36,521 nucleotides of DNA, from positions 1-36,521 of the forward strand of contig PBRQ01000070.1 in NCBI GenBank assembly GCA_002725995.1, given 5' to 3'. The stretch comes from Gammaproteobacteria bacterium (GTDB lineage Bacteria > Pseudomonadota > Gammaproteobacteria > Pseudomonadales > Azotimanducaceae). Positions 1 to 10,678 of the stretch are shown here, piece by piece. A program made the position numbers and the translations under genes. A model generated the notes under the pieces. It was not told where the DNA came from and searched no databases. It worked only from the letters and a program-made list of their open reading frames with translations. Positions within the stretch are counted from its first letter, which is position 1. The number at the start of each line of letters is the position of its first letter.

Positions 1-318
1 AGAAGGTAACTGCCTCAGAATTGTTTCAAAGGACTCCTCCATCTTCTCCTGTTGTTTTTTGTATGCTTCCAGATGAGCTGTTTCAAAGTACTTTTTCTCG
101 TAGTCTACTCTTAGTTCAGCCTCAGCGGCATGTACGCCTTTCAGTTCTCCCTGAAGATTTGTGATATGTAGAAAGTAGCCAAGGGCAATTGCACCGGCAA
201 AGGCCAGCGCCCACATTATCGCCTTGACAGCCATTGGCCATGAACCAACATTGTTGAGGTCATTCAACTGGTCCATGTCAAAGTTCTGAAGAGTCTCCAG
301 TATATCTTCCATAGCCAT
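1..318 (-). CDS. pilO: Type IV pilus inner-membrane protein PilO (partial, N-terminal 106 residues)
   Basis: The frame starts with ATG at 318, two bases after the pilN stop, and stays open to the window edge, so the C-terminal half is missing. PilO pairs with PilN in the inner-membrane alignment subcomplex that links the cytoplasmic PilM ring to the outer-membrane secretin. The 106 visible residues show a short cytoplasmic stretch rich in Asp, Asn and Leu, one hydrophobic segment at about residues 33-50, then a charged, coiled-coil-like periplasmic segment ending in LRQLPS. That tripartite layout and the LRQLPS ending of the coiled coil are typical of PilO. A second in-frame ATG lies at 312. 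Position after pilM and pilN supports the call; pilP and pilQ should follow outside the window. Confidence 0.9.
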   Translation of the reverse strand, partial: MAMEDILETLQNFDMDQLNDLNNVGSWPMAVKAIMWALAFAGAIALGYFLHITNLQGELKGVHAAEAELRVDYEKKYFETAHLEAYKKQQEKMEESFETILRQLPS

Positions 319-320
319 GA

Positions 321-887
321 CTAGTTCGCCTCCTCTTCCTTCGGCGTGGTCTGCTGCACACTCAATGCGAATTGGCTGGACTGGGGACCATAGTTCTGAT
401 CAGCATTAATCGCGGTTACATTGGGTTTATCAAACCAGGATGATTCAGACAAATTTCTAAGCTGACTCGAAATTCTATTGTTTGATTCTGCCACCCCCTT
501 AATCGAAAGTTCTTTGCCCACAAAGCGCAGGTCAGTGAAGAAGATCCTGGGAGCAAGCTGGCGGGCAAGCTCATCAAACAATCTCACGATAATAGGCCTG
601 TTGCCCTGCAGGTTCTGGATTACCTCCATCCTCGCGAGTAGCTCATTTCTAGTCTGTTGTAACTGCTTGATTTCTTCGGTCCTGCCTTCAAGGACCTTAA
701 TTTTATCGATAAGGAAGTTGTTCCGCCTCGTTTGCTTGTCTATTTCTCTGTTGTAGAAACGATCAAAAGCACCAATAATAAGACCCGCTATCAGCAATAC
801 GCCGACTATCACATTCAAAAATTCCTTTTTCTTCTGCTCGCGGAGGTCAGCCCGCCACGGGAGTAGATTAATTTTTATGTCAGACAT
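321..887 (-). CDS. pilN: Type IV pilus assembly protein PilN
   Basis: This is a 188-residue inner-membrane protein of the type IV pilus machine. The N-terminus carries the PilN signature INLLPWR (residues 6-12), which docks in the groove of PilM on the cytoplasmic side. A single transmembrane helix follows at about residues 24-42. The periplasmic part begins with a coiled coil (about 45-90) and ends in a ferredoxin-like fold region that pairs with PilO. Length and motif are normal for the family. The gene begins 29 bases after the pilM stop and ends two bases before pilO, so the three are one transcription unit. Confidence 0.95.
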   Translation of the reverse strand: MSDIKINLLPWRADLREQKKKEFLNVIVGVLLIAGLIIGAFDRFYNREIDKQTRRNNFLIDKIKVLEGRTEEIKQLQQTRNELLARMEVIQNLQGNRPIIVRLFDELARQLAPRIFFTDLRFVGKELSIKGVAESNNRISSQLRNLSESSWFDKPNVTAINADQNYGPQSSQFALSVQQTTPKEEEAN

Positions 888-916
888 GCGCTACCCCCTT
901 TTCGTTATCCAACTGC

Positions 917-2376
<1,460 letters not shown>

Positions 2377-4746
2377 ATGAATAGAATCGGCAAAACGATA
2401 TTCTGGGGCGCTGTCGCCGCCACCTGTGGCGGTATTCTCCTGCTGTCCGCGGCATTTCTCTACCTGAATCCACAGATCCCAGACGCGGCTACGTTTAAGG
2501 ACGTGAAGATTCGAGCACCAATGCGAATCTACTCCGCAGACAATAAGCTGATCCAGGAATTCGGTGAGCGGCTCACGCCAATCCGTTATGAAGAAATTCC
2601 TCCCCTGTTCATTCGGGCCTTACTGGACACTGAAGACAAGCGCTTTTTTGAACACAGTGGCATCGACCTGATAACCATTGCCAATGCGACCTGGCTGCTT
2701 ATACGCAACCAGGGATCAATTCGAAGTGGTGCCTCTACCATAACAATGCAACTGGTAAAGAATATCTCCGGCGACTCCCAGGTGCGGTTTATTCGGAAAT
2801 TCAAGGAGATGCTGCTGGCACTCAAGATAGAACGAGAACTGACAAAAAATGAAATCCTCACTCTCTACCTGAATATCATCCCCTTCGGAAAGCACGCATT
2901 TGGCATACAGGCTGCAGCAAATACTTACTATGGCAAAGATATCAACCAGTTGGATCTAGCCCAGATAGCCATGCTCGCTGGCATCCCTAAAGCCCCGGAA
3001 GCAGGAAACCCCATTAATGGACCAGAGCGGGCCCTCAATCGCCGCAACCTCGTACTACAACGGATGCTGGATCAGCAGTCCATCTCAAAAAGTCAGTTTG
3101 AGCAATCCATCAAAGCGCCTATAACGGCCAGTGTCCACCAGAGAAAAATCGAGTTATCTTCACTATATGTGGCCGAAATGGTGCGTAAGCACTTACTTAC
3201 CGAATATGGGTCAGGGGCTTACAACCAGGGTTTAATCGTGCATACCACTATCGACAGTGAGATGCAGCGAGCTGCTGAAAAAGCAATCCAAGCCAGACTC
3301 AATCAGTATGATCGCCGCCATGGCTATCGAGGCCCCGAATTCAGACGCATTCAAGGGACCGACGAGTACCGGGCCGCGCCTGAGTATGGCTACCCGGCCA
3401 ACTGGATCGCATCTCTCAACAAGGCGCAGACCCTTGGCAACCAGCACCCGGCCATCGTCATTGAAACGCGTGATCAGGAAATCGACGTCCTGAATCAGGA
3501 TCTAGATGTCGTAACCGTTTCCTGGGAAGGAATGAACTGGGCCAGGCCCTACCTGAACGTTAATTCGAAGGGTAGAAGACCAAAGCTGGCAGCAGAAATA
3601 GTTGCTGTTGGGGACCTCATCAGAATTGAAGCGGTAAATGGCAGTTGGAAGCTTGGACAGGTACCAGATATCCAGGGAGCTCTGGTAGCACTCGATCCCA
3701 TGGTCGGTGAAATAAAGGCGCTGGTTGGTGGTTTCGATTTCAACGCAAAACAGTTTAACCACGCCACGCAGGCGAGAAGGCAGCCTGGATCAAACTTCAA
3801 ACCATTCTTCTATGCCGGCGCTATTGAGAATGGTCTCACCGCGGCGACCATATACAACGATGCCCCCATTGTACTGCCGGGGGGCGAGCAGGAGGAAACC
3901 TACAGACCCAGAAACTCAGGAGACCAGTTCCATGGCAAGATGAGGTTGAGGGAGGCACTATACCGTTCAATTAACCTCGTATCCCTGCGAGTGATTCTCG
4001 ACTACGGTCCCCTCAATGCGATCAACTATGTCAGCCGATTTGGATTTGATACCAGCGGATTTCCCAGGGATGTGCAACTTGCTTTTGGTGGCGGCACCAT
4101 CGCACTCACACCGATAGATATCGCCACTGGGTACGCAACGTTTGCAAATGGTGGCTTCAAGGTTACGCCACACGTGATAAAGCAGATTGATTCTATTAAC
4201 GAAGATGTTGTGTTTCAGGCTTCACCGGCAATCGCCTGCATTGAAGCGTGTGCAGATTTGAACCAGGCTTCGAGAGTGGTTGAACCACGCGTGGCTTACA
4301 TCATGAATAGCATACTGTCCGATGCAATACGTCGCGGGACAGGTACAAAAGCGCTGCGTGCATTGAAGCGATCCGACCTGATGGGCAAAACAGGAACCAC
4401 CAATGACGCTGATATCTGGTTTTCAGGCTATACCCATGACCTGGTCGCAACGGCCTGGGCAGGTTTCAGTGACAACAGCCCGGTGGGGAACAGGGAATGG
4501 GGGTCGACCACGCCAATTGAGACCTGGATCGATTTTATGGCTGAGGCGCTACCGCCCGAAAATGAGTCAAGGACATTAGCTCGACCGAATGGAATAGTCA
4601 CGGTGCGCATTAACCCGGATACTGGACTTCGCGCTGAGCCTTCAGACCCAGACGCTATTTTTGAGATTTTCAGGGAAGAATTCGTACCAACGGAAGATTT
4701 GGCAAAAAAGGAAGATGAAACTGACCCCTATAAGCAGATTTTCTAG
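2377..4746 (+). CDS. mrcA: Penicillin-binding protein 1A (bifunctional transglycosylase/transpeptidase)
   Basis: This class A PBP polymerises lipid II and cross-links peptidoglycan in the periplasm. Its 789 residues show an N-terminal membrane anchor (about 9-31), then a GT51 glycosyltransferase domain with the catalytic Glu in TEDKRFFEHSG (E86). A long linker/OB-like insert typical of gammaproteobacterial PBP1A follows, then the transpeptidase domain. The active-site serine is in SNFK (S472-K475), followed by SIN (531-533) and KTGT (671-674). All catalytic motifs are intact. It is divergent from pilM and convergent with rpmE, as in many gammaproteobacteria (also called ponA). Confidence 0.96.
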   Translation: MNRIGKTIFWGAVAATCGGILLLSAAFLYLNPQIPDAATFKDVKIRAPMRIYSADNKLIQEFGERLTPIRYEEIPPLFIRALLDTEDKRFFEHSGIDLITIANATWLLIRNQGSIRSGASTITMQLVKNISGDSQVRFIRKFKEMLLALKIERELTKNEILTLYLNIIPFGKHAFGIQAAANTYYGKDINQLDLAQIAMLAGIPKAPEAGNPINGPERALNRRNLVLQRMLDQQSISKSQFEQSIKAPITASVHQRKIELSSLYVAEMVRKHLLTEYGSGAYNQGLIVHTTIDSEMQRAAEKAIQARLNQYDRRHGYRGPEFRRIQGTDEYRAAPEYGYPANWIASLNKAQTLGNQHPAIVIETRDQEIDVLNQDLDVVTVSWEGMNWARPYLNVNSKGRRPKLAAEIVAVGDLIRIEAVNGSWKLGQVPDIQGALVALDPMVGEIKALVGGFDFNAKQFNHATQARRQPGSNFKPFFYAGAIENGLTAATIYNDAPIVLPGGEQEETYRPRNSGDQFHGKMRLREALYRSINLVSLRVILDYGPLNAINYVSRFGFDTSGFPRDVQLAFGGGTIALTPIDIATGYATFANGGFKVTPHVIKQIDSINEDVVFQASPAIACIEACADLNQASRVVEPRVAYIMNSILSDAIRRGTGTKALRALKRSDLMGKTGTTNDADIWFSGYTHDLVATAWAGFSDNSPVGNREWGSTTPIETWIDFMAEALPPENESRTLARPNGIVTVRINPDTGLRAEPSDPDAIFEIFREEFVPTEDLAKKEDETDPYKQIF

Positions 4747-4751
4747 CACCC

Positions 4752-4831
4752 TTTAACTGTCTGCTACAAGAAATAGCTCCCGCGAGAACTGTCTTATGCG
4801 AGAACAGTCTGCTAGGAGAACTATCTGCCTC
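4752..4831. repeat. 16-bp tandem repeat, about five degenerate units
   Basis: Three clear units start at 4784, 4800 and 4816, each reading GAGAAC(T/A)(G/A)TCT plus five variable bases. Two weaker units in the same 16-base register precede them at 4752 and 4768. The array fills the space between the convergent mrcA and rpmE genes and runs into the last codons of rpmE (stop at 4823-4821). I see no T-tract terminator here. Confidence 0.6.
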
Positions 4832-5030
4832 GAGCACCAAACCGCTTATTGAAGCGATCAATCCTACCGGCGGAATCGATCATCTTTTGCTTGCCGGTAT
4901 AAAAAGGATGGCATTGTGAACAGACTTCCAAGCGTATGTCTTCACATACGGTGGAGCGGGTCTTGATAACATTCCCGCAACTACAAGTGGCGGTAATTTC
5001 TTCATATTTTGGATGGATGTCAGCCTTCAT
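4821..5030 (-). CDS. rpmE: 50S ribosomal protein L31 (zinc-binding form)
   Basis: This 69-residue ribosomal large-subunit protein starts at MKADIHP, the family N-terminus, encoded at 5030; a longer in-frame start at 5054 adds eight non-conserved residues and was not chosen. The cysteine set C16-x-C18 and C37-x-x-C40 is the zinc ligand pattern of the C+ RpmE form rather than the zinc-free YkgM/RpmE2 paralogue. The tail RFNKRFG is typical. It lies opposite priA, with a shared 270-base upstream region, a linkage common in gammaproteobacteria. Confidence 0.96.
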   Translation of the reverse strand: MKADIHPKYEEITATCSCGNVIKTRSTVCEDIRLEVCSQCHPFYTGKQKMIDSAGRIDRFNKRFGARGR

Positions 5031-5303
5031 CAGATCTGCCTCGCTTCCGGGCACCTTGTTGAGAGTGCGTTATGCTGGTATTCAGAAACTATTTTAAATT
5101 TGTCGGGGCATTTCGGTGTCCCTTAAAGCCACTCAAGGCCCCGAAAGGGTGCGAATCATACCAGAGTCATTTCTATTATCAAGGGATCCAGACAGCGGAC
5201 CCGCACAATATTTCAGCGACCTATTTCAGCGACGAGCCAGTGATTACTCCGCCAGCAATCATATCTCGGCCTCGACCCACTTTGGGTGCATAATGTTCTC
5301 TCC

Positions 5304-7499
5304 ATGTCAGCTTCACAACCCACCAGTCATTTGCTCGAAATCGCGATCCCCGCGCCCCTGAGAAAGACCTTCCAATACCTGCCTACTGAAGGTTGCGAGG
5401 CCCTCAAGCCAGGTTGTCGAATTCGGGTCCCCTTCGGAAAACAGAAGCTCATCGGCATATTTCTCGGCTTCTCAACAAGACCCACAATTGATGAGGTGAG
5501 GATGAAACACATCATCGAAATCATCGATCAGGAGCCGGTACTATCAGACAGGCTATTGCAGCTCTGCCACTGGGCCACAGATTATTACCACCACCCCATA
5601 GGTGATGTACTGAGTAACGCACTGCCGGTTTCCCTTCGGAAAGGTGCACCGGCACAGGAACCCAACCTGAATCTGACAATTACCGACACCGGCAAAGCGT
5701 TCGACCCGGCAGACATTGGTCGCGCTCCAAGGCAAAGGGCTCTGCTACAGGCCCTGCAACTAAAATCGGCCCTCAATAAGGATGACCTCAGAGATCTGGA
5801 CATCAAGTCCCCTGTCATTGCTGCACTAGTTAAGAAGAACCTTGTTGCCTGGCAAATCAGAGAGCCTGACGCTAAACGCAGTGTTGATGTCATTCGCAGC
5901 TACGATCAAATCGAACCGAGCAACCAGCAGCAGGATGCAATCAACCTCATTGACCAGCCCGGCACTTATCTCCTCCACGGCATTACCGGCAGCGGCAAGA
6001 CCGAAGTGTACCTGCGCGCAATCGAGGAGGTGCTCAGGAAAAACGAACAAGCACTGGTTCTTGTTCCGGAAATCGGGCTGACACCTCAGACTCTCAGCAG
6101 GTTCACCCAACGATTTACGGTTCCAATAGAGACCATTCACTCAGGACTAACCAACAGGGAGCGGCTGAAAGCGTGGCAGAACGCCGCTGAGGGCAAAGCG
6201 CAAATTGTCATCGGCACAAGGTCCGCTATTTTCACGCCCTTGCCCAACCTAGGGTTACTAGTTGTTGATGAGGAACATGACGGCTCTTTTAAACAGCAGG
6301 AAGGTTTTCGCTATTCCGCCAGGGACCTAGCCGTCATGCGCGGTCAACTGGAAAAGATCCCAGTAATCCTGGGCTCCGCGACCCCCGCCCTGGAAAGCCT
6401 GCACAATTGCAATTTGGGTAAATATAAACTCATCAAGCTGCCCGAACGCTCTGCTGGTGCGAGAAGGGAGACCTACCAACTGCTCAATTTGCGGAACAAG
6501 GAACTGAAAAGCGGCCTGTCACCTGAGCTGATAGTGCAGATCCGTGATGAGCTAGAAAAAGGAAACCAGGTTCTAGTTTTTATCAATAGGCGTGGATTTG
6601 CTCCAGTTCTTTTTTGCCAGGAATGTCAGTGGATAGCCAAATGTGACCGCTGTGATGCCAGACTGACCCTTCATCTTGAACGGCGGTTTCTGATGTGTCA
6701 CCACTGCGGAGTACAGTTACGAGTACCCAACAAATGCGGCGAATGTCACTCGGGCCAGTTCATTCCTCTGGGGGCTGGAACACAGCGAGTAGAAGAGACC
6801 TTGTCTTCTATCTACCCTACCTACCCCATCTACCGCATAGATCGTGATTCCACACTGAGCAAAGGCTCCCTGGAAAACCTCGTGAATAGAATACAGGAAG
6901 GCCAGCCTGCTATCCTCGTAGGCACGCAAATGCTGGCAAAAGGGCATCATTTCGCGGGCGTTACTCTAGTGGCAATGCTGGAAATCGACGCCGGTTTTTT
7001 TAGTTCAGACTACAAGGCAATGGAAAGGACAGGCCAACTCATATTGCAAGTCGGCGGGCGAGCAGGACGAGAGGCAAGGCAGGGCAAGGTTATGCTACAA
7101 ACCCAATTTGCAGACCAGCCAATCCTGCAACAACTCATCCGGGACGGCTACTCGGCATTTGCCGAGACCATCCTGGCGGAGCGAAAACTAAACGACCTGC
7201 CCCCCTTTACTTATCAATGCCTATTCCGCGCTGAATCAACTCAGCGAAATTCTGCGATGGATTTTCTGGAAGAGGTATCCGCTAAACTCCCGCCAGAACC
7301 CTCTGTGGAAATGTTAGGGCCAATCCCACAGACAATGGAGAAGAGAGCTGGCAGGTTTAGAGCTCAACTGCTATTTTCCAGCCGGTCACGAAGCTTGTTG
7401 CATCGGCTCGTAAAAGAAGGCGTAGCGGTTGCCCAGGCATCGAAACGTTCAAATCGCATTCGCTGGTCTCTAGACATCGATCCAGTGGACCTAGTTTAA
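5304..7499 (+). CDS. priA: Primosomal protein N' (PriA), replication-restart helicase
   Basis: PriA recognises stalled or repaired forks and reloads DnaB. From the ATG at 5304 it has 731 residues, matching the E. coli length; a GTG at 5286 would add six residues. The N-terminal DNA-binding domain includes the family stretch RVPFGKQ. The helicase core has Walker A GITGSGKT (226-233) and DEEH (322-325). Eight cysteines (438, 441, 447, 450, 465, 468, 478, 481) form the two zinc sites. VGGRAGR near the end of the core is helicase motif VI. In Pseudomonas argS follows priA; here the SPOR-domain gene follows directly. Confidence 0.97.
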   Translation: MSASQPTSHLLEIAIPAPLRKTFQYLPTEGCEALKPGCRIRVPFGKQKLIGIFLGFSTRPTIDEVRMKHIIEIIDQEPVLSDRLLQLCHWATDYYHHPIGDVLSNALPVSLRKGAPAQEPNLNLTITDTGKAFDPADIGRAPRQRALLQALQLKSALNKDDLRDLDIKSPVIAALVKKNLVAWQIREPDAKRSVDVIRSYDQIEPSNQQQDAINLIDQPGTYLLHGITGSGKTEVYLRAIEEVLRKNEQALVLVPEIGLTPQTLSRFTQRFTVPIETIHSGLTNRERLKAWQNAAEGKAQIVIGTRSAIFTPLPNLGLLVVDEEHDGSFKQQEGFRYSARDLAVMRGQLEKIPVILGSATPALESLHNCNLGKYKLIKLPERSAGARRETYQLLNLRNKELKSGLSPELIVQIRDELEKGNQVLVFINRRGFAPVLFCQECQWIAKCDRCDARLTLHLERRFLMCHHCGVQLRVPNKCGECHSGQFIPLGAGTQRVEETLSSIYPTYPIYRIDRDSTLSKGSLENLVNRIQEGQPAILVGTQMLAKGHHFAGVTLVAMLEIDAGFFSSDYKAMERTGQLILQVGGRAGREARQGKVMLQTQFADQPILQQLIRDGYSAFAETILAERKLNDLPPFTYQCLFRAESTQRNSAMDFLEEVSAKLPPEPSVEMLGPIPQTMEKRAGRFRAQLLFSSRSRSLLHRLVKEGVAVAQASKRSNRIRWSLDIDPVDLV

Positions 7500-7513
7500 G
7501 TTTTTCGCAGCGA

Positions 7514-7543
7514 CTCTAAGTTTTGTTGTCTCTAAGTTTTGTT
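7514..7543. repeat. 14-bp direct repeat with 16-bp period
   Basis: The sequence CTCTAAGTTTTGTT occurs perfectly twice, at 7514-7527 and 7530-7543, between priA and the SPOR gene. The second copy runs into a TATAGT that could be a -10 element for the downstream gene, but I see no -35 at the right distance. Confidence 0.7.
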
Positions 7544-7587
7544 ATAGTAGCCCAATCTATTCGCAATTTTGTATTCTCCACTGACCG

Positions 7588-8103
7588 ATGACCCAAGATT
7601 TCGCGAAACGCAATAACAAGGAATCCAGTTCTTCTCGCAGTAGTTGGGCATGGTTCTTTACGGGCCTTGTGGCTGGCATATTTATTTCCTTCCTAGTTTA
7701 CCTCTGGAAATTTGTTCCTCCGGACCCTGATACGGCCGATGTCAGGGAAATCCCAAAGGCAGAGCCAGATCAGATCGTAAAAGAGATGCAATACGAATTT
7801 TATGACCTCTTTCCCAATTCTGAGGTACCTATCGTTCAGGAATACGGTAGTGACGGCGAGAAGGTCGAAAGTTTTTCCTACCTGCTTCAGGCCGGTTCCT
7901 TTCGCGATGCAAACGATGCTGATGAGCTAAGGGGACAATTGATTTTGCTGGGGCTAGACGCATTTCTGAACGAAACGGTACTGGGTGGCAACAAATGGCA
8001 TCGCGTCATGGTCGGACCATTTGACACCGACCTCGCTCTCAACCGGGCACAGGACAAACTTGCGCAGGCTGAAGTAGAAGCGATACCAATGAAAAGCAGG
8101 TAA
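7588..8103 (+). CDS. SPOR-domain (FtsN-like) inner-membrane protein
   Basis: This 171-residue bitopic protein has a short cytoplasmic N-terminus rich in Lys and Ser, one transmembrane helix at about residues 24-41, a charged proline-containing linker, and a C-terminal SPOR domain (about 93-170). The SPOR signature is clear: YLLQAGSFR, then a second half with WHRVMVGPF. SPOR domains bind denuded glycan strands at the division septum. The position just upstream of hslVU is where the short FtsN-like SPOR protein lies in Pseudomonas-type genomes. The linker lacks the repeats of E. coli FtsN, so I do not assign the ftsN symbol. Confidence 0.85.
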   Translation: MTQDFAKRNNKESSSSRSSWAWFFTGLVAGIFISFLVYLWKFVPPDPDTADVREIPKAEPDQIVKEMQYEFYDLFPNSEVPIVQEYGSDGEKVESFSYLLQAGSFRDANDADELRGQLILLGLDAFLNETVLGGNKWHRVMVGPFDTDLALNRAQDKLAQAEVEAIPMKSR

Positions 8104-8131
8104 TAGAAGCGCGGACTCCTGGCACCCCCCC

Positions 8132-8179
8132 GAACTGGGCGTCCGCAACTACCCATCCAGAACTAGCCGCCCGCAACTG
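8132..8179. repeat. Imperfect 20-bp direct repeat
   Basis: GAACTGGGCGTCCGCAACTA at 8132-8151 is repeated as GAACTAGCCGCCCGCAACTG at 8160-8179, with 16 of 20 positions identical. It lies in the 144-base gap before hslV. No function is evident. Confidence 0.55.
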
Positions 8180-8247
8180 ACCCTTGAAATATGACCTGCT
8201 ACCCCCATCTTTCACTACTCAACTCATACCTCTAAATCGGAATCAAC

Positions 8248-8787
8248 TTGGAACAGTTCAAAGGAACGACAATTCTATCCGTCAGGAAGGGAAATTCAGT
8301 CGTCGTCGGTGGAGACGGCCAGGTGACCATGGGCGATACCGTCATAAAGGGTAACGCCCGCAAGGTGAGGCGCCTGTACCAGAACGATGTCATAGCCGGA
8401 TTTGCTGGTGGTACCGCAGATGCCTTCACGCTATTTGAACGATTTGAAGGGCAGCTGGAAAAGCACCAAGGAAACCTTGTACGTGCAGCAGTAGAGCTCG
8501 CAAAGGATTGGCGTACTGACCGTGCATTGCGACGCCTTGAAGCACTACTTGTCGTGGCAGACAAGGATAACTCACTTCTGGTAACCGGTACTGGTGATGT
8601 TATTGAACCTAACGATGGAATAATGGCGATCGGTTCTGGGGGGCAATACGCCAAATCCGCAGCGCTGGCTCTCCTCGAAAACTCAGACCTCAATGCAAGA
8701 GATATAGTCGACAAGAGCCTGGAAATTGCAGCTGATATCTGTATTTACACCAACCAGGAACGCACCATTGAGGAAATTACAAATTGA
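8248..8787 (+). CDS. hslV: ATP-dependent protease subunit HslV (ClpQ)
   Basis: HslV is the proteasome-like peptidase dodecamer driven by HslU. The 179 residues match the family from GTTILSVR to [13 protein letters not shown]. The nucleophile is a threonine that must become N-terminal. Here it is Thr7, behind the six-residue extension MEQFKG, so a short propeptide must be removed; E. coli exposes it by removing Met alone. The start is TTG at 8248; no ATG or GTG lies between it and the TT dipeptide, and the extension matches the MEQF/MEQY form I recall from betaproteobacterial HslV. hslU begins 15 bases downstream. Confidence 0.96.
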   Translation: MEQFKGTTILSVRKGNSVVVGGDGQVTMGDTVIKGNARKVRRLYQNDVIAGFAGGTADAFTLFERFEGQLEKHQGNLVRAAVELAKDWRTDRALRRLEALLVVADKDNSLLVTGTGDVIEPNDGIMAIGSGGQYAKSAALALLENSDLNARDIVDKSLEIAADICIYTNQERTIEEITN

Positions 8788-8802
8788 GACAAGCGATCTA
8801 GT

Positions 8803-10134
8803 ATGTCGAATATGACTCCCAGGGAGATCGTGCACGATCTCGACAAACACATTATTGGCCAGTCTGATGCCAAACGGGCAGTAGCGATCGCGCTCCGGAA
8901 CCGCTGGCGGAGACTAAAGCTGGACCCTCACCTGCAAAGCGAAATATCCCCCAAGAACATTCTTATGATCGGCCCCACGGGTGTAGGCAAGACTGAAATC
9001 GCCAGACGGCTGGCAAGCCTTGCTGGCGCGCCATTCATAAAGGTAGAAGCGACCAAATTCACCGAAGTTGGCTACGTCGGCAGGGATGTGGAATCTATTA
9101 TCAGAGACCTGGCCGATGCGGCAACGAAGATGCTGCGAGATGAACAGATCAAACTGGCTGAACCCAGGGCCGCAGATGCCGCGGAAGAGCGAATTCTGGA
9201 TTCTTTGCTACCCCCTGCCAGAACGGACGACAGTGGTGATGATAAAGGCACGGGCACCCGACAGTTGTTTCGCAAGAAACTGCGGGAAGGCGATCTTGAT
9301 GACAAGGAAATCGAAATAGATATTCAAGCCGCGTCGGTGGGCGTGGAAATAATGGCTCCACCCGGCATGGAGGAAATGACCAGCCAGTTGCAGAATATGT
9401 TTTCTTCGATGGCACCAGGCAAGACAAAAACTAGAAAATTTAAAATAAAGGATGCCTTAAGGCGGTTGACGGAAGAGGAAGCAGCCAAGCTTATCAACGA
9501 AGATGACCTTCGCTCACAAGCCGTCGAGGCCGTAGAGCAAACCGGGATCGTTTTCATCGATGAAATGGACAAGATTGCCAAACGTGCTGAGCATGGCGGT
9601 GCTGATGTCTCAAGGGAAGGCGTACAGCGAGACCTGTTGCCCTTGATAGAAGGCAGCAATGTTTCTACAAAATACGGAATGATCAAGACCGACCATATCT
9701 TGTTCATAGCCTCCGGCGCCTTCCACCTGAGCAAGCCCTCAGATCTGATCCCGGAGTTACAAGGCAGACTGCCGATTCGTGTAGAACTAAACCCCCTGGA
9801 CGTAGAGGATTTTGAGCGCATTCTGACCGAACCGGATGCGTCACTGACAGAACAATACCAGGCATTAATGGCCACGGAGGACCTTGACCTTGAGTTCACC
9901 AAGGCCGGCATTACGCGAATTGCGGAAATCGCATGGCAGGTCAATGAGACCACCGAGAATATTGGTGCCCGACGCCTGCATACGGTGATGGAGAGGCTGC
10001 TGGAAGAAATCTCATTTGAGGCTGGTGATCTCGCCGAGGATAGCGAACACTCTGTCCTAGTGGACGCCCAGTATGTGGATCAAAACCTTGAAGACCTGGC
10101 AGGCGATTCAGACCTGAGCAGATACATCCTGTAA
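8803..10134 (+). CDS. hslU: ATP-dependent protease ATPase subunit HslU (ClpY)
   Basis: This AAA+ unfoldase feeds substrates to HslV. Its 443 residues show Walker A GPTGVGKT (57-64), the pore-loop motif GYVGRD, an intermediate (I) domain at about 110-240 and Walker B VFIDEMDK (around 250-257). The sensor/arginine region [14 protein letters not shown] follows. The C-terminus ends RYIL, the tail that inserts between HslV subunits. It is co-transcribed with hslV and lies 18 bases before the DUF971 gene. Confidence 0.97.
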   Translation: MSNMTPREIVHDLDKHIIGQSDAKRAVAIALRNRWRRLKLDPHLQSEISPKNILMIGPTGVGKTEIARRLASLAGAPFIKVEATKFTEVGYVGRDVESIIRDLADAATKMLRDEQIKLAEPRAADAAEERILDSLLPPARTDDSGDDKGTGTRQLFRKKLREGDLDDKEIEIDIQAASVGVEIMAPPGMEEMTSQLQNMFSSMAPGKTKTRKFKIKDALRRLTEEEAAKLINEDDLRSQAVEAVEQTGIVFIDEMDKIAKRAEHGGADVSREGVQRDLLPLIEGSNVSTKYGMIKTDHILFIASGAFHLSKPSDLIPELQGRLPIRVELNPLDVEDFERILTEPDASLTEQYQALMATEDLDLEFTKAGITRIAEIAWQVNETTENIGARRLHTVMERLLEEISFEAGDLAEDSEHSVLVDAQYVDQNLEDLAGDSDLSRYIL

Positions 10135-10152
10135 GCAGGCGGTGCAACGATC

Positions 10153-10521
10153 ATGGCCCCGACGGAAATAAAAGTTCACAAAAAGTCAGCCCGGCTCGAA
10201 CTGACATACGATACGACGAGCCACATGCTGCCCGCCGAGTACCTGCGTGTATTCTCCCCCTCCGCGGAAGTTCAGGGCCATTCCAGAGACCAGGCCATAC
10301 TCCAGCACGGAAAACGGCTGGTCACCTTCAAGGACATTGAGCCCCAGGGCAACTACGCTATTAAGCTGATTTTCTCCGATGGACACGATTCAGGTATCTA
10401 CAGTTGGACCTACCTGTGGGATCTGGGCGAAAATTATGGTGCAAACTGGGCCCAATACCTTGAGGACCTGGAAAAGGCGGGCCAGTCCCGAGAACCGCAA
10501 TTTATAGCTGTTAGCACCTAG
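10153..10521 (+). CDS. DUF971 (gamma-butyrobetaine hydroxylase-like N-terminal domain) protein
   Basis: This 122-residue cytoplasmic protein has the DUF971 pattern: early LELTYD, LPAEYLRVFSPSAEV, a central AIKLIFSDGHDSGIYSW and WDLGENY near the end. The same fold forms the N-terminal zinc-associated domain of gamma-butyrobetaine hydroxylases, but this protein stands alone and lacks the oxygenase part, so no catalytic role follows. The gene lies 18 bases after hslU. The hslV-hslU-DUF971 order is conserved in many gammaproteobacteria, which suggests co-expression with the protease. Its role is unknown to me. Confidence 0.88.
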   Translation: MAPTEIKVHKKSARLELTYDTTSHMLPAEYLRVFSPSAEVQGHSRDQAILQHGKRLVTFKDIEPQGNYAIKLIFSDGHDSGIYSWTYLWDLGENYGANWAQYLEDLEKAGQSREPQFIAVST

Positions 10522-10678
10522 CCCCGACTGGACCCGTTGTTTGACCTAAATACGCTGCAAGGGTTGATGATTAAGGTACCGGCATCCTCAACTCGGTGGT
10601 TCGCCAAGTACTGGCTTAAAACACGATCGGCGGAATGGTGTAAAATTAGTGGTTCACTCTCACTTTGACCTAGCGCAC

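Noticed and set aside
5277-5289. Small hairpin ACCCACTTTGGGT before priA
   Set aside because: The five-base stem is too short to support a regulatory call and could occur by chance.
9324-9953. 209-residue minus-strand frame inside hslU
   Set aside because: Serine/arginine-rich shadow of a conserved coding frame; low-complexity composition typical of antisense reading.
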